A DNA stretch of 64,000 bases from Sesamum alatum (Eukaryota; Streptophyta; Magnoliopsida; Lamiales; Pedaliaceae), in contig JACGWO010000012.1 in assembly GCA_034509735.1 (NCBI GenBank), positions 22,411,188-22,475,187 on the forward strand, given 5' to 3'. Below are positions 12,471-25,900 of the stretch, one piece after another; positions within the stretch are counted from its first letter, which is position 1, and each line of letters starts with the position of its first letter. The translations under genes were made by a program, and so were the position numbers. Below the pieces are notes generated by a model that was not told where the DNA came from, did not search any database, and saw only the letters and a list, made by a program, of their open reading frames with translations.

Positions 12471-12487
12471 CACGTGCGCTCCACGTG
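12471..12487. promoter_or_regulatory. Paired CACGTG (G-box/ABRE) motifs upstream of RAD23
   Basis: Two CACGTG hexamers lie at 12471-12476 and 12482-12487, their starts 11 bases (about one helical turn) apart. They are about 180 bp upstream of the RAD23 start codon on its promoter side. G-boxes bind bZIP and bHLH factors in plants. The spacing and location suggest a functional promoter element, but this is inference. Confidence 0.5.
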
Positions 12488-12769
12488 ACCTGCAATTTTC
12501 ACTATCCATTTTTCTTTATCCACTCTTTTTCTTTTTCTTGTTTTTTCCCCTCAATTTTCATCCTTCAATTTATATGGATTTAGTTGCATTCCAACTTTAA
12601 TTTTTTTCCCCACAAAAGTTAAAAATTTAAAATTTTGTTTATGTTTTATTTTATGTATACATATCACGTGTATAAAATTAATTTATATTTATTTAAAATA
12701 AAGTATTCATTTAAATTAAAAATTCAAGAAGTATCCCTAAAAACGAAGGCTTAAGTGGCCCAAGATAGA

Positions 12770-13490
12770 AAAAAGCCCGAAGGGTTAGTCCCCTTGGGCC
12801 TCCTTGAGATCGGGGATCCGAAACTTGACAAAGTGCCCGTCCAAGAGCTAAATCAGGCCCAAAGCCTAAATAATCTGCTTGCATGACAACTGACCTACAC
12901 ACGAAGGGCCTCGACCGCCATGTTGTAAGAGCTCACGTAGGCCAACATAGCTAAGAAATTAACCTAGTGCCAAATATGATCGTAAAAATCTAAGAAGCTC
13001 CAATTGAAGAGTCCACCTAACTAATTCACTTGGAATGCCGGACGACCTTATTTGTTGGAAGATCAACCCTATTCTTAGAGATAAGCCCTATCCCTTGGAG
13101 AGATGCCTATCCTTAGGGAGTTATTTCTCAAGAAAGAAGAGACTCTGTCACGATAGGAGTAATTTCTTACCCAAGTTCAGTTGAAGATAGACTCCTCCCA
13201 ACACATGGACGAGGCAACTATAAAGTACAACAATCACCTCACTTTAGAGGGTAACGGAAATTTTACACGCTTGCACACAAGACGTTTCACTACCCAATTA
13301 TCTTGCTTTTCACGATGTTACTTATCATTAATTTAAGTTTACAATTATTCTTTTTCTCAATTGTTTATTGACTTGAACATTGGAGTGCTAACATATTTTT
13401 TGTAGGTTTTCGATCCAAGGCTTGCGAAAACCCGGGCCCAAAGATCTCTAGACGGGCTCATCCAGACGAGCAACTTTTTGCTCGCATCAA
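12770..13490 (+). mobile_element. Solo or partial LTR of a Tat-type Ty3/gypsy element
   Basis: The segment is GC-richer than its flanks and has the layout of a gypsy LTR. It has a TATAAAG box at 13219, a CACTTTAGAGGGTAACGG region, then a 'TTGACTTGAACATTGGAGTGC' block near 13370 that is typical of the U5 part of Tat/Retand LTRs. It ends in a stretch ending ..GCTCGCATCA at 13490. No internal coding domain is attached, so it is a solo LTR or a fragment. The left end is uncertain. Confidence 0.5.
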
Positions 13491-14893
13491 CTTTAAATAA
13501 TACTTTTTTTTATATATACATATATAGATAAATGCCTCACCTTATATAAATATGGATTTGTTTCCATATTTACCTATTAATTAGAGTAATTATAAAATCG
13601 TATTAATTTTCAATAATTAATTTTAAAAGTTAAGCTTTTCTACTATAATTTTCAACAGCTATATGTGAAACTAAAGTTGTCCTGGTGGCGCAGTCTTACT
13701 CATGAAAGTGTAGAATAGAACATTGAAGATATTTACCATCATTGATAAGAAGAAATGTATTAAATAAAAAAAAAAGAAGAAATGTGACTTCATATTATAA
13801 TTAATTAATTAATTAAAAATTAGGGCAAATACCAATTAATCACATTGTATCACTTCTATTCATTATTTTTGCTGATGAGGCTAAAATATTATTCATAAGT
13901 AAAACCCACATTAAATATTTTGGCCATAACTAAAATCACGACAAATGTTGATTAATCGTTGGCAAAATTTAAATTTTTACATGGTTATTGATTTATCATA
14001 ATTTTTAAGCCATAATCATTTATATTATAGAAAATAATCCACTTTTTTATAGTACATACTATTGTAGCTTAGTTAGTACCCATGCCAAGACATTGGAAGA
14101 ATATTGTTATCATTAATGAATAAATTAAAATCTATAAATAATTTAAATTTTAAAACATATAAATAAGTAACCGGTGAATAATTTGAAATTTAGCCTCTCT
14201 AAATTAAAAGATTCACATCAGTTATTTACTATCATGCTCGTGGATAATTGTCTTGAAATAATAGCCAAGGCAACGTTTTGAAAGTCAAGAATCATAATTT
14301 GAATATAATCAAAGTTCATAGTTATGAAAATTAAATAGTTTGCAAATAAACTCTTTCGAACACAAACATGAAACACAGTCAGATATATTATTTACATAAA
14401 TGGAAATGTAAACTTATCCACTAAGAGTTGTATCGTAATAACTCTCGTTCAATCGTATCACATATTTAAAATCTGCTAGCCTTGAAAAAATTAGACGACC
14501 CATTCTAATTATCTACCGGGTACAACGTCACTTGTTCCAGAATAAAACAGTTACAAAAAATTTCAATTTCACTTTCTTATGTGGGACAAGTGAGAGTTAC
14601 GCCCAACTCTATATATCCTTATCAAAGCTCAACTATATTCCTCATTTCTCCAATTTGAAATGCATACTATTTCTCATTATAACTTAATATATGTATTAAT
14701 CTTGTGATTGGCATCCAACTTATTAATTAATTTGTTGTTTCAAATTAACATTTTAAATTGACAATTACAACAGGTATTACCACATTTCGTGACTCTATTT
14801 GTGGATAGATACAAAGTTCAAGTATTAAATGTAATTTCTCAAACTATAAATACACACATATAATTATATCAAATCTCTTGAAAGAGAGTGATT
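13491..14893. other. AT-rich intergenic stretch
   Basis: I see no gene, tRNA or clear element here. It holds short TTAATTAA-type runs (around 13800) only. Confidence 0.45.
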
Positions 14894-15337
14894 AAATGTA
14901 TTTTCGGTTCCGTAACTTAGGTCATTTGGTATTTTTTTCATTTACCTTTTTAAGGTAGTATTTTGGTTCAACATCTTTTTAATTTTTGCAATTTCAGTTC
15001 TTTTGATCGCCGGAGTTCACCTTCACTGGCGATAAGGGTGAACTCCGGTAAGAAAAGGACTGAAATCACGAAAATTAAAAAGATGTAGGACCAAAATGCT
15101 ACTCTAGAAAGTGGACAAAAATGTTGACAGAAATGTGCCGATAGGAACAAAAACCCAAATTTTAAAATGTCACGTGAAAGGCACATGCATTTTTTCAGTA
15201 AGAAGGGTGAACTCCGGTGAGAAAAGCACTAAAATTATGAAAATTAAAAAGATACATGACCAAAACACTAACCTAAAAAGCTAAAGGACGAAAACACCAA
15301 ATGACCTAAATTACGTGATAAAAAATACATTTAAACC
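14894..15337. mobile_element. Long-TIR MITE upstream of the kinase gene
   Basis: The left arm (ATTAAATGTATTTTCGGTTC, then TAGGTCATTTGGTATTTT) is matched in inverse by the right end (TTTAAATGTATTTTTTATCA, then TAGGTCATTTGGTGTTTTCG). The arms extend about 150 bp, including a GGAGTTCACC/GGTGAACTCC pair repeated inside. The flanks AAGAGAGTG and AAGAGAGCG differ at one base, consistent with an old 9 bp target duplication. Non-autonomous. Confidence 0.65.
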
Positions 15338-15479
15338 GGAAGAGAGCGAGACGGGCTACAAAATATCTCAATCATATTTCCTAAATATCCCACCAGCATA
15401 TACGTACAATCCAGTCTGTATCTATATAAACTACCTTAATTTCAGGTGGATTATATTTACCGTTTCCACGTTTCCTCTA

Positions 15480-15785
15480 TTTTGGTAGTGTATTAAATTG
15501 ATTCGCCTCCCATGGACTGGACTCAGCTCATTCCCCGTGAGCCCCGTTTTCCGCCTATATTCGAATCACATGCAACCAGACTAGACCAAGGAAAAATCCG
15601 GAGGTAAAGTTGGAAATTTTCTGTATTTTTGTTGGATTTTCTGGAATCAGTGAGATTTTTTGTTGAATGCAGAAAGGATTTGCGGATCGCCGGCGGAGCG
15701 ATGTGGACGCGTGTTTCGACGATGGTTTCCGTGAATATGTAGGAGTTTGCGCGTGTATTGGGAGTAGATTGAGGTTTTGGATGTG
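15480..15785 (+). promoter_or_regulatory. Leader region of the kinase gene with a probable 5'UTR intron
   Basis: A donor at CGGAG|GTAAAG (about 15604) and an acceptor at GAATGCAG|AAAGG (about 15671) define a likely short leader intron. An ATG at 15781 is followed directly by TGA and overlaps the start region, so it makes a minimal upstream ORF (ATG TGA) five bases before the main ATG at 15786. Confidence 0.4.
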
Positions 15786-18700
15786 ATGGAGAAGGAGAAG
15801 GAGAGGGAGAATGAGCAGAGGAAGTATCCGATTGGAGCGGAGTATTACACTCTGTATGAAGAGGTGGGGACGGGAGCCAGCGCTACAGTTAGTCGGGCGC
15901 TATGCATCCCGCTCAATGAGATTGTCGCGGTCAAAATCCTCGACTTTGAACGCAGTAACTGCAATCTTGTAACGCTCCCTCTGTTTACGAATTGATAAAT
16001 ATATGCATGTGGATGAAGTTTAGAATGCTGTAGGATTTCTGTTTGCTGGAAACAAGTGTTCTGTTTCTGTTTTCTTCGGATTTCTTCTTGGAATTTGATT
16101 TTGATGTGCGCACGTGGTGCAAATATATGTGCATATGTAATCTGTTAATGTGCAAGTTAATGTTTTCGGTTAAAAGTTTGTTGGTTCTTGGCGATTAGTG
16201 AATATGGGAAAACTTGGTAGTTTTAGAGGAATGCATGTGTTGACTGTTCCTTAGATGGTATCAAAGAGTTGCGGAGTTAGAAGGAAAAATAAAGCTGATG
16301 ATATCGCTCAGAGTAAGGGTTTTAAGTACTGTGCATGAGCATCTAATACTGCATGGTAGTCGAGAAGATTATTATTTTGAGTATAGTTTGGATATTTTGA
16401 AGATTCAATTCATTGAATTAGTGGTCCAGTTTATTGTAAATTTACATACAAGATGGTTTGACATTTGAAGCTCTGTTTTGGTATGTAAATTTACATACCA
16501 AGTGGTTTGACATACCAAGATGGTTTGACATACCAAGATGTTGGTGCATTCAATATTTTTAAATATCTCTGCTTCCTAGGCTGTAAGAGTATAGAAACTT
16601 TATACTGCAATTGGAATCCGTTTAGAGTATTATCTCTAATTTTATTTCCTGTAGTCTCTTATTTGGATCGAGCAAGAAGTCCTGTACTTCTTGCTTAATT
16701 GTTTGGATTTAAATTTTGAAACGTTTTACTTAGAGCCTTATCGCCAAATTTTGCTGTCATTAGATGGAAACTGGTCTCAGATGCTAGTATACATTCATTA
16801 TGACATTCTGGTTCATTATTAACTTGCTCTCCTACTTGAGATTATCTTTTTGGTTTGATTCTTTGAGTCCTCTCTCCTGGAAACATGATAAAGTGGATTC
16901 TCTGATTGAGTTCTTGCATTTGTAACACAGAATAACATTTCAAGGGAATCACAACTAATGTTCCTTGTTGACCACCCCAATGTTCTGAAATCACACTGCT
17001 CCTTCGTCTGTGATCATAATTTGTGGGTCGTAATGCCTTTCATGGCTGGAGGTTCTTGCCTACACATATTGAAAGCTGCACATCCAGATGGTTTCGAGGA
17101 GGTTGTTATTGCAAACAATTTTGCGTGAGGTGTTGAAGGGCTTGGACTATCTTCATCAACATGGCCACATCCATCGGGATGTCAAAGTAAGTAGATAATA
17201 TATGAAATTGTGCCATATTCAGTCTGCTATTTGTTCTTCATTAAATTTGTGAGGTGGAATTTAAATAATGTTTTGAAATATATAGGACCATATATTTGTT
17301 GGTCTATTTGGTGGTGTTCACAATATATATATATATACATATATATATTTGTTGAGGATTTAACTAATAATATTCAGCCGCTGCTCTTCTCATTTTACTT
17401 TAGTTGTATGTGTCAATATTTCAGCTAAATAAGCAATTTGAAAAGTAACGCATAAATGTCATGTACATTTAAAAAGTGACAGAATTGTGCTATCTATTTC
17501 AATCTATCAATTTATATGAAGTTCTGAAACATATAGGCCCATATATTTGTTGGTCTATTGGCTGAGGATATAACTATTATTAGACAGCCCCTCGTCTTCC
17601 TTTTTACTCTAGTTGTATGTGTCAGCATTTCAGCTAAATTTGCATTCAGGAAAGTCCACATAATTGTGAATACATTTAAAAAGGGAGAAAACTTGTGTTT
17701 ACCTATTTCAATCTATCTGAATGATTCTTTCTTTCTTTCTTTTTTCTTTTCTTTTTGGCAATTTCGCATGTACAAACATAATCCTGGGCTATTCTTCTCC
17801 GGAGGCTTTACTTAGACTTAACATAGTTTAATGCATACTGGGACTGCTGAAAGGGGAAAAAGGAAAGAAAAAGTCTCATGAACTCATTTGATGTGATTTC
17901 ATATTGAAGAGAAGTAAACACATACTACTGACAATGCAGGCAGAATTTTGGTTTAGTAATTTATTGATGCCCGTATGAAGATTAATGTTTTTTGTTTTGA
18001 GAATGAAGATTAGACCACTTTCTTTAGGCTTCACAATCTCTTGGGCACTAGCTTCAACACCTTTATAATGAATCAGCACCAAAGCATTGGCACCTTCATT
18101 GAGATTGCAGATAATCTCAATCTTTTATTATCTTAATCTTAGGCATAATTGTGTTGTTTGGTTTTTTTCAGGCTGGTAATATTCTCATTGGTTCACGTGG
18201 TGGAATCAAACTGGGGGATTTTGGTGTTTCCGCGTGTTTGTTTGATTCAGGTGATAGGCAACGGACGAGGAACACTTTTGTGGGCACCCCTTGCTGGTAT
18301 GTTTGAATTGTGAAGTATTTTATTTGTTTCACTCTTTCTTGACTAGCCTTATATGCAAGTCACTTTATCTGGGAAATCAACTCCTATTGCTATCGGCAGT
18401 TCACGACACAAAGATAATACGCCACAAGCAAAATATAGTTAAAGAAAATACACACACACGTCTGTGTGTAAATGTATGTGTAATATGGATGAATATTTAC
18501 AACTTGAATATGTAACAGTATGTGTTTATGTATTCCTACATATATTATGTACACACACAAACACACATTCTTACTCTCACAGATAATGCGTATACATGTA
18601 TATTTGTTTATTCATATGCATACACATATACACATGCTTACCTATAAATGTCAGCAGCTTTCATTTTTTGTGTCCTTATGATGATGTCTGTGATTTGCAG

Positions 18701-21700
18701 GATGGCACCGGAGGTTATGGAGCAAGTGCATGGTTATGACTTCAAGTCTGTTAATCTGTTCCAAATTATACTCTTTCTTAATGTAACTGAATATTCGAAC
18801 ATATTTCTTACCTAATGGATTGGCAATTGCTCTAGAGCTGATATTTGGTCGTTTGGTATAACTGCTTTGGAGCTTGCTCATGGTCATGCCCTTTCTCAAA
18901 GTATCCTCCAATGAAGGTGCCTACTGGTATAACGATTTGCTTTCTTTGTGTATGTAAGCTTCTTCTGATCCAAGGTATATATTTTCTAGGTATTGCTTAT
19001 AACCTTGCACAATGCACCACCTGGCCTAGATTATGAGAGAGACAAAAAGTTTTCAAAGGTATGCTTGCAAAGTCATGCACTGAGTACTGACTGATATCCA
19101 TTCACTACTTTATTGACGTGTTGTTTCTGTCTATATTTGGTTTATTTAGTCCTTTAAGCAGATGATTGCAAGTTGCTTAGTGAAAGATCCTTCGAAAAGG
19201 CCTTCTGCAAAACGGTTGTTAAAACATCCTTTTTTCAAGCAAGCTAGATCAAATGATTATATAGCTAGAACTCTTCTAGAGGGGCTGCCAGCTCTTGGTG
19301 ATCGTCTTCAGGCATTAAAGGTTATTTAATTTGTGTAGATATTGCTATATACTACTACAAGCTGTCGATGCTTTTCTAATAGAGGTTACAAATAAGATTT
19401 CAGAGACATGAGGAAGATATGCTTGCACAAAAGAAAATGCCAGATGGAGAGAAAGAGGAAATATCACAGGTTTGCTTTTATATCTGCAGCAAGAAGAAGC
19501 TTTTCACTATCATTTTCTGAAACCATCCTTATTATCCATCTGTTTCTCTTGTATTCTACTTCAAAAGATTAGAAAATGAAAATATTTGGATTAGTGTGTC
19601 TACAGTGAATTCTGATTGCCATCTTTTCTTTCTACAACAACCACTTATTGATTATCTACTTATGCATGTTATCCTTTCCTCTTAAATCCTATTAAGGTGG
19701 TTTGAGTGAAATTGAAATCATATGTAATTTGTCTTAGAAACTACCCGGAAAACTCATGAGGAATCACTTATTATGATATCAATATAAATCCAAACATGAT
19801 TAACCTGAAAATATATAATCTTCTCAGATGTTGATAAGGTAATAGGAGACAGTCAATGTAAATCTCTAATGATCATCCTCAGACCAGACTTTGTGGCGCA
19901 TGCATGCCTCACTTCTGCATATGTATCAGTTGAATTCTGACTCTCCAGACCTACTTGAACTATTTTGGCATCAGACATCAATGCAGGGGTTCACTTCAGT
20001 ACAAGATTAAACCCTTTGCACCAGATTTTTGAAATAACTACTCATGTTTGCTAAGTAAGTTTATCGTACTACGCAGATGCCCGTGAGGTCAAACTTGAAA
20101 ACATTGACAACAATATAAAGTATAAAAAAGTCTTTTCTTCTTTGAACCAATTTGTTCTATTTGGCCTCTGCTTTTTCAGCATCATAGTTTTCAACTCTGT
20201 TTGTGTTGAAATCACATGGGCGACTCCCCAATGAATGAGATTGCAAAGGCTACTTTCACTTGATTGTGAACAAAAAAAATTATGTTGCAGATATAAGGGG
20301 ATCAGGCATTAGTTTGATTCTTCTGTAACTTGCAAAGTGGTTGTTAGACAAGGGGATGGTTCTAGAAAACTGTAACACCTTGAAGGTTAGCTGATGTTGG
20401 CTAAAGGAGTTGTTCATTTAGTGGCAAAACTTTTACTGTCAAGGAGTTCTTAAGCTGTTAAAAGATAATTGTGGTGATGATAGGAACTAGGATGAATGTT
20501 AATTAATTGGTTATAAGTTTTCAATGCACTTGGTATCTGCAGAATGAATATAACCGTGGGATTAGTGGTTGGAACTTCAACCTTGAAGATCTGAAGGCTC
20601 AGGCTTCATTGGTATTCACTCTTTTGATACTGATATATTGCTGCAAATGTTTGATCAGACTGAGGAAAAAGTACATCTTATCTTGATTCTCAATGCAGGA
20701 TGATGATACCATTATAGAAACAGACGGAGATATGCAATGCAAACAACTCCAGCACCAGTCATTATCGTCCAGACGTTTTTCACTCCTTCAACACCAGTTG
20801 TCCTCTGCAAGTCAATATTCAGATACTGCAGACTCTGTATGTCATTACCAATTTATTTCTAATCAAGGAAGATAGTGTTCTAACTCTTAGCCTAACAAAA
20901 TAATTCTTCACAGGATGACAATGTCCATACCTCTCTTTCATCAGTTGACTCCACTACTAACACGTATGTTCCCATAATTTGCTAATCCTTTTATTCTTCT
21001 GTAACCGCATGTTTCTCCCATGTAGTTCGTGATAACTGCTTTGATACCATCTATTTGCTTCCTTTCTTGTCATGTTCATACTATATTAATGCAGCATAAT
21101 TGGTTTTGATGATGAACATATGCTTTCTCTCATTATCGATAATGCATATTTACTTTTCTGGTATCATAAATCAAAACCCTGAATCTGTGTTTCACACTTT
21201 CAGATAAAACCTTGTATGTATACCACCTGTGTCCACCTATGCTTTTACCTTCCCAAATATTTTTCTCTCTTATTGAGCCTTTACCTAATGTTCTCATCAA
21301 TACATGCACTAATCAAACTCACTTATTTTCCTAGTGTGAAAAGTGAAAAATCTGATGATGATGTGAGTGTGTCTGGTTCAATAATTGAGCACTCAGCAAC
21401 AAATACATCTCCTGGCCCTGAAACTCTGATAGAAAAACCTATCCCAGAGATGAATAAAAGATCATCAGGTGGAGCTCTGACAAGTTCTAATCAGAGGTAT
21501 GATGCTCTAGATTCACTAGAGTCCTTACCTCCACTGCTCTTGGTATTGCATTTTTTTTTAATAATATTTCTAGGTTCTATTGTCTGAAAAGTCAAACAAT
21601 ACACAAGATGCTCTTCGAAAGTAATAGACAACGATGCCTTCATATTAAAAAATGCACAGATAGTTATAGTTATCTTAATGAAATTGGCTGCTGCTATTTC

Positions 21701-22923
21701 GAGAAAGAAAAGTAAATTCAACTTGAAGTTCCAAATTGACAAGTAGTTGGCCTAAATGGGACAGCTTGGAAAAATCACAGACTATTTCCATACAAGGTTT
21801 TGAGTTGTGTGAATTTATGGTTTAAGCTTATGCTCAATAAGACAAGACCAAGTGAGTGAACAATTTAAATTCAAATTTTAGGTTAGTGAAGTCAGTACCA
21901 TATTAACTTTGTTAGTATGGGAGTAGAATGGTCAATTTTATGCTCAAAATTTCGTTTGTAGTCTGATTCACCAGTCAAGGATGAAACACTTCTATCCTCC
22001 TCACGTTTCCTCCAAATTCTTCAAGATATGGGGTTCTGACTTCTGACTATATAGTCCGAGAAGGATAACTTCTCTCTCAATTTTTTTCCCTTTTACTTAT
22101 CACTCTTTAATTTTTCACTGGCAAAATGATAAACATGCTGGTTTTTCTTATTTATTTATAATTTATAACAAGATCGACGAAGATGCATGTTTTGAAAAAA
22201 ACTTTTCATGCGTGACAAATTTTGAGGTGTAGGAAAAAAACTGTATTTTTTTCTTTCTTTTCGTTTTTTCTTTCTCTTCCTCTGAAATTAACAATTGGTG
22301 GTGTGTCATCGCATTTGAATCCTTCAAGTTACTTATAATTGACCTTTCGGCATGAAAAAACATAGATCGAAAGACTAAGAATACATCTTGTAGGACAACT
22401 ATGAAATTATTTATTTATGGCTTTTTCATATCATTGTGAACTTTCCCCATGCGTGGTCTCTTAGATCACTTTGTGGCTTGTGTATTGATACTAATGCTAG
22501 TTCGAGTAGCTGACTAGAATTAGAAAATGTCAGCATTTTCTCAGTTAGAAAATAAGTTTTATGATGCTTAGTAGATGTTAAGAGGCTGAAATTTTTTCTT
22601 GTCATGCATTTGCTCTACTTTCTCTAGATGCATCTCTTTTGATCTTCTTTTATATTTATTTATCTTTTTAGCTTTCTCTTAAATATGGTTAATTGCTCTC
22701 AGACTCTCTATGTAATTACCCTTTATCCCCTAAAATTTTTAAAATTACACCTAGACCCCCTCCACAAATCCTCCATTTATTATTGCACCCTTATGGATGA
22801 GAGTTTGAATGAAAAGTGCTAATTTTAGCAAAAAGTTAATTCAATTTTCAGTTGTATCTCTTACAAAGTGGTCCATACCAAGATATCCTAGGTAATGTTT
22901 TCAAATTTATTGTAAGGACGTAA

Positions 22924-22959
<36 letters not shown>

Positions 22960-25900
22960 AGAAAAGGGGTAAGTGTAATGAAGTACTATTATGGGATTAT
23001 AGTTGTTGGAGATGGACAAAATAGTTGTATTTTATTGTTATATATATATATCTTTTTTTTTATATGGATATATATATATATATCTTTCCTTATATGCAAA
23101 GTAAGGTTATATGTATTCTTGCTTCTATCACATAAAATATCTTCTCCCATCACACTTTCTGGTATTGTAGGATTGAAATATATGAAAAGGAAATATCTAT
23201 AGAAGCAATATGGAAAAAAACAACTATAATGATTGTTAATAGTGTAACAAATCTTGACAGAATGTATACTGTTGCCCTACAAGTTGTTGGCAATAAATCT
23301 AATGGTAATAGTGATTTCATGCTGCACCAACTAGTAAGAGCGTTCCGAATAACATACTTAATACACACATCCCAATGAAAACTAATTCGTTAATTAATCT
23401 AATCAATCTCTACATAAGAAAAGCAATTTATTTTATAGTTACCTTATAAAGACATATTTACTAAATGTATACATCAGTTACTAGTTCCAGACACACCCTT
23501 TCAACTGTAAAAGTAGGAAAATAACACTTTTGGTCTCTTAAGTTAGGTCTGTTTCACTTTTGGTACCATTCATTACGGGAGTAGCACTTTAGTCCGACAA
23601 CTTACTGAAATCAACACTTTTGGTCCACGTTCATATTTCCGTCTATAATTTAACGGAACTGCCACTTTTCCGTTAATTTTTTGTGTTGGAGTGAAATTTG
23701 CCGCCATTTATTGCGTGGTGACATTATTGGAGGGTAATATAACTAACATTGTGATAAAAAAATCAAAGTTTGAAGGAAATTAGGGTAAAGAAAGGGTTTT
23801 TCACTCCTCACCCATAAAAATTGGAGAGAAAAATAGATTGAAACTAATTTGAGTAGTGCTTGAAAAAATAAAACACTTCTAAAACAAGCTTAATTAATTA
23901 AAGACCGTTTTATATTTAACTTTTACAAGCATTTGTTATATATATTATTAAAACATTGAAACTAATAGAAAATTGAGTGTTTAACTCAATAATGCTCCCA
24001 CCAAGTAATATCATTGTTCATTCATACACAGTAACTAAACTTGCAAGATTGTAAAAAGAATATTATATTTAATTAATCATAGCAATTTAATTTATATTTT
24101 TATATGATATAGGATTAATATTAGATAATATAGAAAATAAAAAAATTCTACAATATTGGTGTTAAATTGAATTGAAGGGATGAGATTGAATTTTTGTGGG
24201 TGAGGAGAGAAAAATCCTTTCTTTTCCCTAATTTCATTCAAACTTTGATTTTTTTCACAATGTTAGTTATATTACCCTCCAATAATGTCACCAAGCAAGA
24301 AATGACGGCAAACTTCCCTCCAACACAAAAAATTAACGGAAAAGTGGCAACTCCATTAAATGATAGATGGAAATATGGATGTGGACCAAAAGTGTTAATT
24401 TTCGTAAGGTATGGGACTAAAAGTGCTACTGCTGTAATAAATGGTACCAAAAGTGAAATAGGCCTAACTTATGGGACGAAAAGTGCTATTTTCCCGTAAA
24501 AGTACAATATAATATATTTACGGGCAAAAGGATCATTTAGAAATTTATTATCTTGGTGTGTTCTTTACTTTTTAAATTAAGGATAAAAACAGAAATTTCA
24601 TTATTTGCATTAGGGTTTACAAATGGAATGTTTTGGGAGGGGCTATGAATTTTCTTGGTAACATTATCCAAGGATGAATTTACATAAAGAATTCTTTGCA
24701 CCTCAAGTTCTTTAACTGTGATGCTTCCTTAAAGTTTTCTTTGACAGTATGTGTCCTGTTTATCTTGACTAATTATTTGGTCATGTAATCCCAGAGACAA
24801 AATCCAAAGTCTACCACAGAATTTGTCAAGTAGTGTGATTACAAACCTGCAAATACTGGATGATGCTCACCCTGAAACAATACCTAAAAGTTCAAAAACA
24901 TCAGGCAAGTCAAATATATTGTTTGGAACTTTGTCTTTCAATGAACATGAGTTTTGGTGTGATTTGTGTTAATACTATCTGTGTTCTTGATGAACTGCAT
25001 ATTTATTTGCAGTGAGCGGTGATGAAGTTGATGAGAAGTCAAAAAATACTGTTGTTAGGCAGAAAGGACGATTTAAGGTTACATCAGAGAATGCTGATAT
25101 TGAAAAGGTTACAATTCAGCTCTTTTTGTGATTGTCTTGTTATCATTTATTTCAAATTAAAATTTTCCTTTCTTTAGGTGGTACCAGGTCCTATGCTACC
25201 AAAAAGCCACAGCATGCAGGTTAGGTTTAAAATCTGCATTATGACATAAAGAATCCTACACTCTAGTTGGACATGATTCCAAGTTCCTTTTTGTTCTTTC
25301 TAATTGGTTTTCTTGCAGCTAGAAATATCTGTCTTTCCAAAAGTTTTTGTAGCTGTCCTCATTTTTTGTGGTTTTCTTGTTAGTAAATGAGGCAAGTCAA
25401 CAAGATTACTTCAGCAGGGGATTTTCTTGTCTGTTAATATTTAATAATGTTTGTTCTCAACAGATCGAGATTTATAATGCTGACTCTACAAATGCTAATT
25501 GTTCTGCATTGCCATTGTGTCCTGTGTCACTGCCTTTGGTTTTTTAATGTGTATAGTTAATCTATGATTCAACGCCATTTGATATATCTATCTAAAAAGT
25601 TACTAAGATTTGACGACTTGTGATTAAGTCAACTTGGTTTTGAATAGCCAGTGACTATCCTTTGTTGTTCATTGGAGCCTTATGGGAACTAAAGCTATGC
25701 ATTCCTACCAGAGGGATAAACAACTTGAAAATAATTATTTTTCAAGTCAGCTTATTGCTTTCTACATGTCATGGAGGGTATTATGCATATATGTTGGTTT
25801 CTGTTAGAATGTCTTAAAGAATATTTTGGAATGTTTAGGTAATTGCTCAACGTCTTGCCATTCCGTCACCATTGCCTTCACCGTTGCCTTCAAGAACGCC

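Noticed and set aside
22925..22955. CRISPR-like or satellite array in repeated AT tracts.
   Set aside because: Simple dinucleotide microsatellites in a plant intron.
24194..24499. Open frame of 101 codons on the + strand.
   Set aside because: It lies wholly in the right arm of the Mutator-like element and has repetitive composition.
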